Origin: Micrococcus cohnii
Lineage (GTDB): Bacteria; Actinomycetota; Actinomycetes; Actinomycetales; Micrococcaceae
DNA length: 64,000 bases
NCBI RefSeq assembly: GCF_014205175.1
Contig: NZ_JACHNA010000001.1
Location: forward strand, 1,736,001-1,800,000
Direction of reading: 5' to 3'
Part shown: positions 17,311 to 24,854 of the stretch, one piece after another
How positions within the stretch are numbered: the first letter of the stretch is position 1
Layout: every line of letters begins with the position of its first letter
Notes under the pieces: generated by a model
What the model was told of the DNA's origin: nothing
Database searches by the model: none
The model's input: only the letters and a program-made list of their open reading frames with translations
Made by a program: the position numbers and the translations under genes

Positions 17311-18168
17311 ATGCTCTCCCCACAGACTCTTGACCGACTCACCTCGATCGCCGTGTTCCTGAACACCGCCCCCGGAGCCCGCGGCGGCCAGCAGCAGGCC
17401 GAGCGACTCGAGTTCGGCACCCAGCTGCCCGATGTCGTCCCGGCCGTCCACGAGGGCCGCCAGAAGGTGCGCGTCGCGGACGCCGCCCTCGAGCGGGCCC
17501 ACAGCCTGCGCGACCGCCTCACCACACTCTGGACGGACGCCTTCCAGGAGAAGGACGTGACCGACCAGATCAACGCGCTGCTGCAGGCCACCGGCCCGCT
17601 CGAGCTGCTCGCCACCGACGAAGACCTGATCTTCGCCCCGGCCGACGCCCCGGCTGACGCCGTCGAGCGGCTCCAGGCTCTCGCCGCGCTCGCCCTGGCG
17701 GACACCGCCGTCGAAGGAGAGCTGAGCCGGCTGCGCGTCTGCGCGGGCGAGGACTGCGAGAACATGCTGGTCGACGCCAGCCGCAACCGCTCGAAGCGGT
17801 TCTGCGACGAGGCCAACTGCGGCAACCGCATGCACGTGCGCTCCTACCGTGCCCGTCAGGTCGGCGAGGAGGAGGCCGCCCAGACCGCGACGAAGTCCGC
17901 GCCCTCCCAGCCCGCCCGCGCCGAGGCACCCGCGGACGCTCCCCGCTCCGGCCAGGCCGACACCGCGTCGCCGGACTCGACGACGGCGTCGCTGTCCAAG
18001 AAGGAGCTCAAGCGCGAGCTCGAGCGGCTGCGCGCCGAGCACAAGGGCGTGAAGAAGGCCCGCAAGCGGGCGAAGAAGGTCGAGGACAAGGCCGAGAAGA
18101 AGCGCCTGAAGAAGCAGCTCGACGGCCTGGAGAAGACGATCGGCAAGCTCGAGAAGCGCCTGAAGTGA
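17311..18168 (+). CDS. CGNR zinc-finger protein (ABATE domain) with basic coiled-coil tail
   Basis: 285 residues, a putative stress-type transcriptional regulator. Residues 1-135 form the helical N-terminal (ABATE) domain; residues about 140-172 are the CGNR zinc finger, with four cysteines (LRVCAGEDCENMLVD, KRFCDEANCGNRMHVRSYRAR). After an Ala/Pro-rich linker, the last 65 residues are a Lys/Glu-rich coiled coil (KKELKRELERLRAEHKG onward), longer than in typical family members. It is divergent from the ThDP enzyme gene across 148 nt and lies just before ldh on the same strand. The family's ligand is unknown. Confidence 0.82.
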   Translation: MLSPQTLDRLTSIAVFLNTAPGARGGQQQAERLEFGTQLPDVVPAVHEGRQKVRVADAALERAHSLRDRLTTLWTDAFQEKDVTDQINALLQATGPLELLATDEDLIFAPADAPADAVERLQALAALALADTAVEGELSRLRVCAGEDCENMLVDASRNRSKRFCDEANCGNRMHVRSYRARQVGEEEAAQTATKSAPSQPARAEAPADAPRSGQADTASPDSTTASLSKKELKRELERLRAEHKGVKKARKRAKKVEDKAEKKRLKKQLDGLEKTIGKLEKRLK

Positions 18169-18232
18169 CCGCCGCGGGCCGCGGGCGGACAGAGCTCGTC
18201 GGCAGCGGGCGCACGGCCGTAGCCTCGAGCGC

Positions 18233-19225
18233 ATGAGCCTGCATTCCGCCTCCGCGTCCCCGTCTTCTGGCCCCGTCCTCGCCGAGCACCGCAAGGTCGG
18301 CGTGGTCGGGGCCGGCGCCGTCGGCACCGCCGTCTGCTACGCCACCCTGATCAACGGCCTGGCCGACGAGGTCGCCCTGTTCGACATCGACGAGCCGAAG
18401 GTCCGGGCCGAGGTGCTCGACCTCGCGCACGGCACGCCGTTCACGGCCACACGCACCATGACCGGCGGCGCCGACCCCGCCGTGCTCGCCGGCTCCTCGA
18501 TCGTCGTCGTCACCGCCGGGGCGAAGCAGAAGCCCGGTCAGACCCGCCTCGACCTCGCGGCGTCGAACGTCGCGATCCTGCGGTCCCTGATCCCGCAGGT
18601 GCTCGAGCACGCCCCCGACGCCCTGCTCGTGCTGGTGACCAACCCGGTCGATGTGCTCACGCTCGTCACGCAGCGCATCTCGGGCCTCGCCCCGGGGCGC
18701 GTCATCGGCTCCGGCACGCTGCTGGACACCTCGCGCCTGCGCTGGCGCATCGCGTCCGAGAGCGGCGTGCACCCCCGCTCGGTGCACGCCGCGGTGCTCG
18801 GCGAGCACGGGGACACCGAGTTCCCCGCGTGGTCGACGGCCTCGATCGGACCCGTGCCGCTGCTGCGGTGGCCCAGCCCCGAGGACCCCGCGTTCACGCG
18901 GCAGCGGCGCGAGGAGATCACCGGCTCCGTCGTGAACGCCGCATACAAGGTGATCCAGGGCAAGGGGGCGACGAACTACGCGATCGGTGTGGCGACGGCG
19001 CGGCTGATCGAGGCGATCGTCAAGGACGAGCGCGCGATCCTGCCGGTCTCCACGGTCCAGGACGGACCCCACGAGCTGCATGACGTCGCCCTGTCCCTGC
19101 CCTCGGTGGTCGGCCGTGAGGGCGTGCTGCGCGTGCTGGAGACGGAGCTGGACGAGGACGAGATGCGGCTGCTGCGGGTCTCAGCCGATGCCCTGCAGGC
19201 GGCCGCCGGGTCGCTGGGGTTCTGA
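18233..19225 (+). CDS. ldh: L-lactate dehydrogenase
   Basis: 330 residues; interconverts pyruvate and L-lactate with NADH. Seen are the Rossmann motif GAGAVGTAVCYATLINGLAD with the following acidic DIDE (NAD-specific), the GAKQKPGQTRLDL loop with Gln and catalytic Arg, VTNPVDVLT, the SGTLLDTSRLRW substrate helix with Arg, and the catalytic His in GEHGDTEFPAWS. Gln in the AKQKPGQ loop favours lactate over malate dehydrogenase. ATG 18233. A lactate permease gene lies 24 kb away at 43002. Confidence 0.94.
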   Translation: MSLHSASASPSSGPVLAEHRKVGVVGAGAVGTAVCYATLINGLADEVALFDIDEPKVRAEVLDLAHGTPFTATRTMTGGADPAVLAGSSIVVVTAGAKQKPGQTRLDLAASNVAILRSLIPQVLEHAPDALLVLVTNPVDVLTLVTQRISGLAPGRVIGSGTLLDTSRLRWRIASESGVHPRSVHAAVLGEHGDTEFPAWSTASIGPVPLLRWPSPEDPAFTRQRREEITGSVVNAAYKVIQGKGATNYAIGVATARLIEAIVKDERAILPVSTVQDGPHELHDVALSLPSVVGREGVLRVLETELDEDEMRLLRVSADALQAAAGSLGF

Positions 19226-19238
19226 CGTCCCCGCGGGC

Positions 19239-19754
19239 TCAGGCCCGGTCGCCGGCGTGGCCGCTGTCCGCGTGATCGCCGCCGTCCGTGCGGTCGTGAG
19301 TCGTGGGAGCGTCCGGGTCACGCTGCTCGGCCTCCTGCTGCGCGGCGCGCTCGCGGGCGCGCCGCTCGGCGACGGCACGGCGGTGCGTCTCCTCGGAGGA
19401 GCGGTGGGTGCCCGAGCCTTGGGAGAGGTGCTCGGGGTTCTCGCGTGCGGACAGCTGCAGCATGGCGACGACCACGAGGCTGACGATGAAGAAAACGCCG
19501 AAGGCGATCAGCCCGATGTCGACGCGCAGCGGGTTGTGCGTGCCTCCGGAGGCCGTGACGGCCGCGATCACACCGCCGATCGCGCCCAGGACCGCCGAGA
19601 AGACCAGGGGCCCCTTGACGGTCTCACGCAGGCCGCCTCGGCCACCGCGCGCTCCCGGTGCCGGCGTGCCGGTGGCACGCGCGGCGGACTGCGGGCCGGA
19701 GGCCGGCGCGGACGATGCGCGGCCCTGCTCGGGGCGGGAGGACGATGCGCTCAC
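19239..19754 (-). CDS. Small membrane protein, two helices, unknown
   Basis: 171 residues of unknown function. An Ala/Arg-rich cytoplasmic N-terminus (about 48 residues) precedes two membrane helices (GPLVFSAVLGAIGGVIAAVTA and VDIGLIAFGVFFIVSLVVVAML), followed by a long charged tail rich in Arg, Glu and Ala (EETHRRAVAERRARERAAQ) that may be a coiled coil, and an Asp/His-rich end. The start is a GTG at 19754 with AGGAG upstream; no ATG fits. It ends 13 nt after ldh on the opposite strand. Confidence 0.7.
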   Translation of the reverse strand: MSASSSRPEQGRASSAPASGPQSAARATGTPAPGARGGRGGLRETVKGPLVFSAVLGAIGGVIAAVTASGGTHNPLRVDIGLIAFGVFFIVSLVVVAMLQLSARENPEHLSQGSGTHRSSEETHRRAVAERRARERAAQQEAEQRDPDAPTTHDRTDGGDHADSGHAGDRA

Positions 19755-19816
19755 GGGATGGCTCCTGACGGGATCTGGACGCTGACGGGCTGGGGCTGAC
19801 CGCCGAAGACTGCCCG

Positions 19817-20410
19817 TCAGTCTACGCGTCCGGGCGCCCGGTCTGCCTCGAGGTTGCGGGCCTTGCGGACGTCGAGCGCCATGCCGACGCCCGAGACCGC
19901 CAGCAGCGTGCCGATGATGATCGCGCCGCCGCCGACGATGCCGAGCTGGCCGTGCGGGTTCAGGTGCGATCCCAGCGCCAGCGCGACGCCCGAGCCCAGA
20001 CCGGCCAGACCCGTGATGAGCTGGTCGCGCGCCGGCAGGAACGCGCGCCGGTGGCCGAACCACGCGACAAGCTCGGCGACGCCGCCGACGGCGAGCGCGG
20101 CGGCGACCGTCAGGCCGATCGCCTGCGGGGCGGAGAGGAACAGCAGCACGATCGTGCCCAGCATCCACGCGGCAGCGGCCATCGACAGCGGCGAGCGCAT
20201 GGCGACGGGCACGGGCTCGCGGCGCAGGTACTCCCACATGGCGGAGCCGGAGAACACCAGGTACAGGGCGAAGGCGACCTTCATCCACAGCGTGCTCGGC
20301 TCCTGCACGAACACCGTGGTCAGGCCGAAGATCAGCGCCACGCCCGCGCGGATGAGGATCGGCTTGGCGACGGCGTCGGCGGTCTCGAGGTCGGGTTTCA
20401 CAGCAGGCAC
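19817..20410 (-). CDS. HdeD/DUF308-like polytopic membrane protein, unknown
   Basis: 197 residues with six predicted membrane helices of similar length in three hairpins (ILIRAGVALIFGLTTVFV; VAFALYLVFSGSAMWEYL; MAAAAWMLGTIVLLFLSA; GLTVAAALAVGGVAELVAW; DQLITGLAGLGSGVALALG; GGGAIIIGTLLAVSGVGMAL). The pattern resembles HdeD/DUF308 proteins, which have no established biochemical role in actinobacteria. Start ATG 20410. It lies upstream of the small membrane protein gene at 19239 on the same strand, with a 62-nt gap, and may be co-transcribed with it. Confidence 0.68.
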   Translation of the reverse strand: MPAVKPDLETADAVAKPILIRAGVALIFGLTTVFVQEPSTLWMKVAFALYLVFSGSAMWEYLRREPVPVAMRSPLSMAAAAWMLGTIVLLFLSAPQAIGLTVAAALAVGGVAELVAWFGHRRAFLPARDQLITGLAGLGSGVALALGSHLNPHGQLGIVGGGAIIIGTLLAVSGVGMALDVRKARNLEADRAPGRVD

Positions 20411-20425
20411 CGGTCCATTCTAGGC

Positions 20426-20459
20426 GGGGCGGCCAGGACCTCCGGGTCCCGGCCGCCCC
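20426..20459. terminator. Hairpin terminator after the CPBP-MATE operon
   Basis: Imperfect 13-bp stem GGGGCGGCCAGGA / TCCCGGCCGCCCC with an 8-nt loop, 37 nt beyond the MATE stop codon on the minus strand and just before the start of the gene at 20410. It separates the two transcription units. Confidence 0.65.
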
Positions 20460-20495
20460 GGGGCGGGAACGGCGTCCACCGCCGGGCCGCCGGGC

Positions 20496-21896
20496 TCAGG
20501 ACTCGCCCCGCATCCACGCGTCGGTGCGGGCACGCAGGCCGAGGGTGAGGGCGCGCATGCCCATGTAGACGCCCGCGAACCCGATCCACAGCAGCGCCAC
20601 CTGGGCGCCGACATCGGACCCTCGCCCGACCGCGACCTGCGTGAGCAGCCACAGGGCCGGGGCGTACACAGCGAGGTTCACGACGCCGGCCAACGCGAGG
20701 TACCGCGCGTCGTCGGCCCCGATGAGCACCCCGTCGAGCACGAACACGTACCCGGCCAACGGCTGCCCGGCGGCGAGCACGAGCAGACCGGCCGCGGCGC
20801 CGGCCTGCACCGCCGGATCCGGGGTGAACAACGGCGGCAGCACCCCCGCGAGGACGGCGAGCAGGGCGCCGGTGACGAGGCCGAAGCCCAGCGACCACCG
20901 CACCATCACGCGGGTGAGCGCGCGGACGGCCGGCCGGTCGTCGCGGCCGAGCTCGTGGCCGATCAGCGCCTGCGCGGCGATCGCGAGCGCGTCCAGGGCG
21001 AAGGCGAGCGTCGAGAACAGCGTGAACACGAGCTGATGGGAGGCCAGGGTGACCTCCCCCAGCCCGGTCGCCGCCAGGACGGTGACCAGGATGGCCGCCC
21101 GCAGGCTCGCGGTGCGCAGCAGCAGCCACGAGCCGACCTGCGCGGTGGCGCGCATGCCGTGGAACGTCGGAGCCGCGGACGTGCCGGCCACACCGAAGCG
21201 CGGCCGCAGCACGAGCAGGTAGGCGGCGAGCATGGCCCACTGCACGAGCGAGGTGCCCAGCGCCGAGCCGGCCACCCCCATGCCGGCCCCGTAGACGAGC
21301 GCGACGTTCAGGCCGATGTTCACGCCGAAGCCCAGGCCCGCGACGACCAGCGGGGTCACCGTGTCCTGCAGTCCGCGCAGGATGCCGGTGGCGGCGAGCA
21401 CGGCCAGCAGGGCGGGCAGGCCGGGCATGGACCAGCGCAGGTATGCGACCGCGTGCTCCTGCACGTGCGGGCCGGCGCCGAGGGTCGCCACAAGACCCGG
21501 GGCCACCAGCCAGCCGAGCACCGCCAGGAGGGTGCCGAGCAGCAGTCCGAGCCACACGCCGTCGCGGCCACGGTCCAGGGCCTCGGCGTGGCGCCCGGCC
21601 CCGGTCAGGCGGGCGACGGCCGGCGTCGTCGCGTAGGCCAGGAAGACGAGCAGGCCGGTGACGGTGTGCAGGACGGTCGTGCCCAGGCCCACGCCGGCCA
21701 GCGGCGCGGTCCCCAGATGCCCGACGATCGCGGTGTCCGCGAGCAGAAACAGCGGTTCGGCGATCAGCGCGCCGAACGCGGGGACGGCGAGCGCGAGGAT
21801 GCGCCGGGCCAGACCGTCGGTCGGGGCGGGGGCCGCCGTGTCCCCGGGACCCGCCGGCGCCTCCTGGGGCGGGCCGGCGTCGGGACGGGCGCTCAC
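20496..21896 (-). CDS. MATE-family multidrug/toxin efflux transporter (DinF-like)
   Basis: 466 residues with 12 predicted membrane helices in two related halves. PAFGALIAEPLFLLADTAIVGHLG in helix 1 and VDTAIVG-type ADTAIVGHLGTAPLAGVGLG are signatures of the MATE superfamily DinF branch; the second half repeats the pattern at LASHQLVFTLFSTLAFALDALAIAAQALIG. Such proteins expel cationic drugs or toxic metabolites by Na+ or H+ exchange. The start is a GTG at 21896 that overlaps the stop codon of the upstream CPBP protease gene (GTGA), which fixes the start and shows co-translation. The substrate is unknown. Confidence 0.87.
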   Translation of the reverse strand: MSARPDAGPPQEAPAGPGDTAAPAPTDGLARRILALAVPAFGALIAEPLFLLADTAIVGHLGTAPLAGVGLGTTVLHTVTGLLVFLAYATTPAVARLTGAGRHAEALDRGRDGVWLGLLLGTLLAVLGWLVAPGLVATLGAGPHVQEHAVAYLRWSMPGLPALLAVLAATGILRGLQDTVTPLVVAGLGFGVNIGLNVALVYGAGMGVAGSALGTSLVQWAMLAAYLLVLRPRFGVAGTSAAPTFHGMRATAQVGSWLLLRTASLRAAILVTVLAATGLGEVTLASHQLVFTLFSTLAFALDALAIAAQALIGHELGRDDRPAVRALTRVMVRWSLGFGLVTGALLAVLAGVLPPLFTPDPAVQAGAAAGLLVLAAGQPLAGYVFVLDGVLIGADDARYLALAGVVNLAVYAPALWLLTQVAVGRGSDVGAQVALLWIGFAGVYMGMRALTLGLRARTDAWMRGES

Positions 21897-22801
21897 AGGC
21901 CGAGCAGGGCGGCGCCCGGAGCGAGCAGCGGCGCCAGTCCCTGGACGAGGACGTCGGCGGCCTGAGCTTCGTCCTGTCCTGGCATGTCCGGCAGGTGCGG
22001 GGCCACGAGGTAGAGCATGAGCACGGCGATGCCGTTGTTCACCATGTGCAAGGCCATCGCGTAGCCGAACGAGCGGCCCACGAGGATGTACGACACCGTG
22101 ATCGCGACGGCCAGCGTCAGGTACGGCACCGTCTCCACGAGCTCGAACCGGCCACCGGTGCCGAGGAAGTGCAGGAGCACGAACGCCACGATCGAGACCG
22201 CCGCACACACCCACACGTTGATGTAGCGGGAGAGCTTGCCGATCAGCAGGTGGCGGAACAGGTACTCCTCCACCAGGGGCGCCATGAACACCGTCATCAC
22301 GATCATCAGGGCGGGCGGGGCCTGTGTGGTCATGTCCTCCAGCGCCGCCTGGTTGGCGGACTGGTTCGCCTCACCGATCAGGCTGAGCACGATCATGTTC
22401 ACGACGATGCACGCGAACCACGTGGCCGGCAGCAGGAGCAGCTTCAGCCATGTGCGATGGCGGAACGCCCCGAGCGAGTGCAGCAGCGGACGCCACGCGA
22501 CCGCCAGCACCACGACCGTCAGGAGCACGTAGCTGACGAAGTTCATGAAGAACATGTCCCGCGGCGTCATGTCCTCCGGATTCGCCGGCACCAGGCCCGC
22601 GACCATCAGCAGCAGACCGCCCAGCCCGAGCAGCATCAGGACGGCGTAGGCGGCCACCACGAGCGCGTCTCCCCAGTGGAAACGACCGGGCGCCCAGGCT
22701 GACGGCCGGGAGCGGGGATCGCGGGGGACGGCCGAGGCGGGATGATCAGACGGCCAGCCCGAGGGCGGCCAGCCGGCGGGGGTGTGCGTCATGCGCGACA
22801 C
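21893..22801 (-). CDS. CPBP-family intramembrane glutamic protease (CAAX protease type)
   Basis: 302 residues: a Pro-rich N-terminus of about 45 residues and eight membrane helices. The catalytic motif EEYLFRHLL (paired Glu and Arg) and the later VLLHFLG His motif of CPBP/Rce1-type intramembrane proteases are present. In bacteria these proteins act in bacteriocin self-immunity or processing of membrane peptides, but most have no known substrate. Start is either GTG 22801 or ATG 22792; neither has a clear ribosome-binding site. Translationally coupled to the MATE transporter, which hints at a joint export or self-protection role (inference). Confidence 0.82.
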   Translation of the reverse strand: MSRMTHTPAGWPPSGWPSDHPASAVPRDPRSRPSAWAPGRFHWGDALVVAAYAVLMLLGLGGLLLMVAGLVPANPEDMTPRDMFFMNFVSYVLLTVVVLAVAWRPLLHSLGAFRHRTWLKLLLLPATWFACIVVNMIVLSLIGEANQSANQAALEDMTTQAPPALMIVMTVFMAPLVEEYLFRHLLIGKLSRYINVWVCAAVSIVAFVLLHFLGTGGRFELVETVPYLTLAVAITVSYILVGRSFGYAMALHMVNNGIAVLMLYLVAPHLPDMPGQDEAQAADVLVQGLAPLLAPGAALLGL

Positions 22802-22889
22802 GCTACCAATCGGCCTGTCCGCGCGATGCTGAACACATCGGGGCGTGGGGCTTGGCGCGGTCGACCGCGTGGGCGCTACGGTTCAGGCC

Positions 22890-23303
22890 ATGGCCTTGTT
22901 CTCTCAGCCGGTCTTCCTGAACCTGCCGACGACCGACCCCGAGCGCATCCGCGAGTTCTGGACGCGCCTGGGTGCCGACATCCTCGAGGACCTCTCCGAC
23001 GACGACGCCGTGTGCGTCGAGCTCACGGACACCACCTACGCGATGTACCTCTCCCCCGGCGCCTACACCGACTACATCGGCGAGCGGGAGATCGCGGACT
23101 GCATCACGACCAACTCGTCGCTGATGTCCCTGAACGTGGGCGAGCCCGACGCGGTCGACGCCCTCGCGGACAAGGCCCTGCAGATCGGGGCCTCCGAAGT
23201 GTGCCTGCCGCAGGACCTGCTCGAGGACCTCAACCATTCGGGGCTGCACTCGCGCGAGATCGTGGACCCCGACGGCCACCAGTGGGAGTTCGTCAGCCAC
23301 TGA
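22890..23303 (+). CDS. VOC-superfamily (glyoxalase/bleomycin-resistance-like) protein
   Basis: 137 residues, one vicinal-oxygen-chelate domain built of two beta-alpha-beta-beta-beta units: PVFLNLPTTDPERIREFWTRLGAD and a second half ending in SREIVDPDGHQWEFVSH. The DPDGH and Glu positions are usual metal-binding places in this fold. It belongs to the small extradiol-like group often named glyoxalase of unknown substrate. Start at ATG 22890. Divergent from the CPBP-MATE operon and followed by palindromic element copy A. Confidence 0.8.
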   Translation: MALFSQPVFLNLPTTDPERIREFWTRLGADILEDLSDDDAVCVELTDTTYAMYLSPGAYTDYIGEREIADCITTNSSLMSLNVGEPDAVDALADKALQIGASEVCLPQDLLEDLNHSGLHSREIVDPDGHQWEFVSH

Positions 23304-23367
23304 CGCGGGTGTGTCCCGGTGCGCCCGTGGCGACGTCCGCATGTGCGTTGAACCGGCCCCGCACCGA

Positions 23368-23437
23368 ATCCATACTGCGGAAACGACCCTTCTGAGCCGC
23401 GTTTCGGGCCTCAGAAGGGTCGTTTGCGCAGTACAGA
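23368..23437 (+). repeat. Family I palindromic element, copy A
   Basis: The gap 23304-23632 (329 nt) holds this element and no gene. The left arm 23373-23396 begins TACTGCGGAAACGACCC; the right arm 23410-23433 is its complement with one mismatch; the loop is 13 nt (23397-23409). Flanks are ATCCA on the left and CAGA on the right, as in the other copies. With copy B it brackets the secreted phosphoesterase gene. Confidence 0.95.
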
Positions 23438-23632
23438 CGGGGTGAGCCCAAGACAGCGGACAAGTCAGGGCGGGCGGGCAGAAGGCGCCGGTGTTCACGA
23501 GCGCGTCACTGACGCATCCCCCGCGCGTCACCACCGACTCCTACCGTGGCCTGGCCCGCACGGCCGGCCGTTCTCGAGCGCATCTGCGTCGCCGCCCGGC
23601 CGCTCACCGCCCACGCCGCACCGAGGAGTCCC

Positions 23633-24718
23633 ATGCGAACCCGTCGTCCCCTGACCCTGCTTGCCGCCGCCGTGCTCGCGACCTCCGCCGCCGCCCCGTC
23701 CGCAACGGGCGCCGGAGCACCGTCGGCACACTCCCCCGTCGGGCAGGAACGCGGCCCGGCATCGTCGTTCGAGTTCGGCGTGATCGGCGACGTCCCCTAC
23801 GGCGAGGCACAGGTCGCGCAGTTCCCCGCCATGATGGACGAGCTCTCCGCGCAGAATGACCTGGAGTTCCTCGCGCACGTCGGCGACGTGAAGTCCGGCT
23901 CATCCGAGTGCAGCGACGAGTACTTCGCGTTCATCCACGATGAGTTCACGGACCTCGAGGTTCCGTTGGTGTTCACTCCCGGCGACAACGACTGGACCGA
24001 CTGCCACCGGCAGAAAGCCGGCCAGTACGATCCCCTCGAGCGCCTGGCCGCGCTGCGTGAGATGTTCTTCGCCGACCCCGACCACACCCTCGGCGAGCCC
24101 ATGCGCGTCGACTCGCAGGACGAGATCGGCCTGCCGGAGAACGCCCGCTTCCGCACCCAGCGCGTCGAGTTCGGCACGATCAACGTGCAGGGGTCACAGA
24201 ACTCCACCGCCCCGTGGGAAGGTCGGGGCCAGACCGAGCCGACCGAGGAGCAGCTGGCCGAGGTCGCCCACCGGGACGAAGCCAACGCGACGCTGCTGCG
24301 CGAGATGTTCGACGACGCGCGCCGCACGAACGCGCGCGGCGTCGTGATCTTCACGCAGGCCGATATGTTCCTGCCGGACCACGTGGTGGGCGGCGTGGTC
24401 GATGCCCCGGAGGACGTCGCGGTGTTCCAGCAGACGGTGCAGACCATTGCCGAGCAGTCACGGAGATTCGACGGTGAGGTCTACCTGATCAACGGTGACT
24501 CGCACGAGTACAACGCCGACGAGCCCCTCGCCGCCGGCTCACCGTGGGTCGAGGCCTACGGCGTCGAGCCGGTCGAGAACCTGCGGCGCGTGACCGTCGA
24601 GGGTGACGCCGACTCGAACGAGTGGACCCGGTTCTCCGTCGCACCGATGAACGCGGGCAAGGGCCGCCACGCCGACCAGGACCTGCTCAGCTGGGAGCGC
24701 GTGCCGTACAAGGGCTGA
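23633..24718 (+). CDS. Secreted calcineurin-like metallophosphoesterase
   Basis: 361 residues with a Sec signal peptide (basic MRTRRP, hydrophobic LTLLAAAVLATSAAA, cleavage likely near Ala-rich residues 22-30). Motifs of the dimetal phosphoesterase fold: GVIGDVPYG, HVGDVKSG (GDxxxG-like), PGDNDWTDCH (the GN/DH box, with Asp in place of His as in related proteins), and NGDSHEYN near the C-terminus for the second His block. Substrate unknown; alkaline phosphatase-like or nucleotide phosphatase activity outside the membrane is possible. Start at ATG 23633 has GAGGAG upstream. It is the only gene between palindromic copies A and B. Confidence 0.8.
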   Translation: MRTRRPLTLLAAAVLATSAAAPSATGAGAPSAHSPVGQERGPASSFEFGVIGDVPYGEAQVAQFPAMMDELSAQNDLEFLAHVGDVKSGSSECSDEYFAFIHDEFTDLEVPLVFTPGDNDWTDCHRQKAGQYDPLERLAALREMFFADPDHTLGEPMRVDSQDEIGLPENARFRTQRVEFGTINVQGSQNSTAPWEGRGQTEPTEEQLAEVAHRDEANATLLREMFDDARRTNARGVVIFTQADMFLPDHVVGGVVDAPEDVAVFQQTVQTIAEQSRRFDGEVYLINGDSHEYNADEPLAAGSPWVEAYGVEPVENLRRVTVEGDADSNEWTRFSVAPMNAGKGRHADQDLLSWERVPYKG

Positions 24719-24730
24719 TGTTCCCGCGGA

Positions 24731-24800
24731 ATCCATACTGCGCAAACGACCCTTCTGAGCCCTGATTCCGGCGTCAGAAGGGTCGTTTGCGCAGTACAGA
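24731..24800 (+). repeat. Family I palindromic element, copy B
   Basis: Left arm from 24736 (TACTGCGCAAACGACCC...), right arm ending at 24796, loop about 14 nt, flanks ATCCA and CAGA. Located 12 nt after the phosphoesterase stop codon and before the convergent ABC transporter genes, where it could also act as a two-way terminator. Same orientation as copy A. Confidence 0.95.
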
Positions 24801-24854
24801 ATCCCCGAGGCGCGCGAGTGCGCACCGGTCAGGCTGAGCCTCGGGCCAGGGGCC

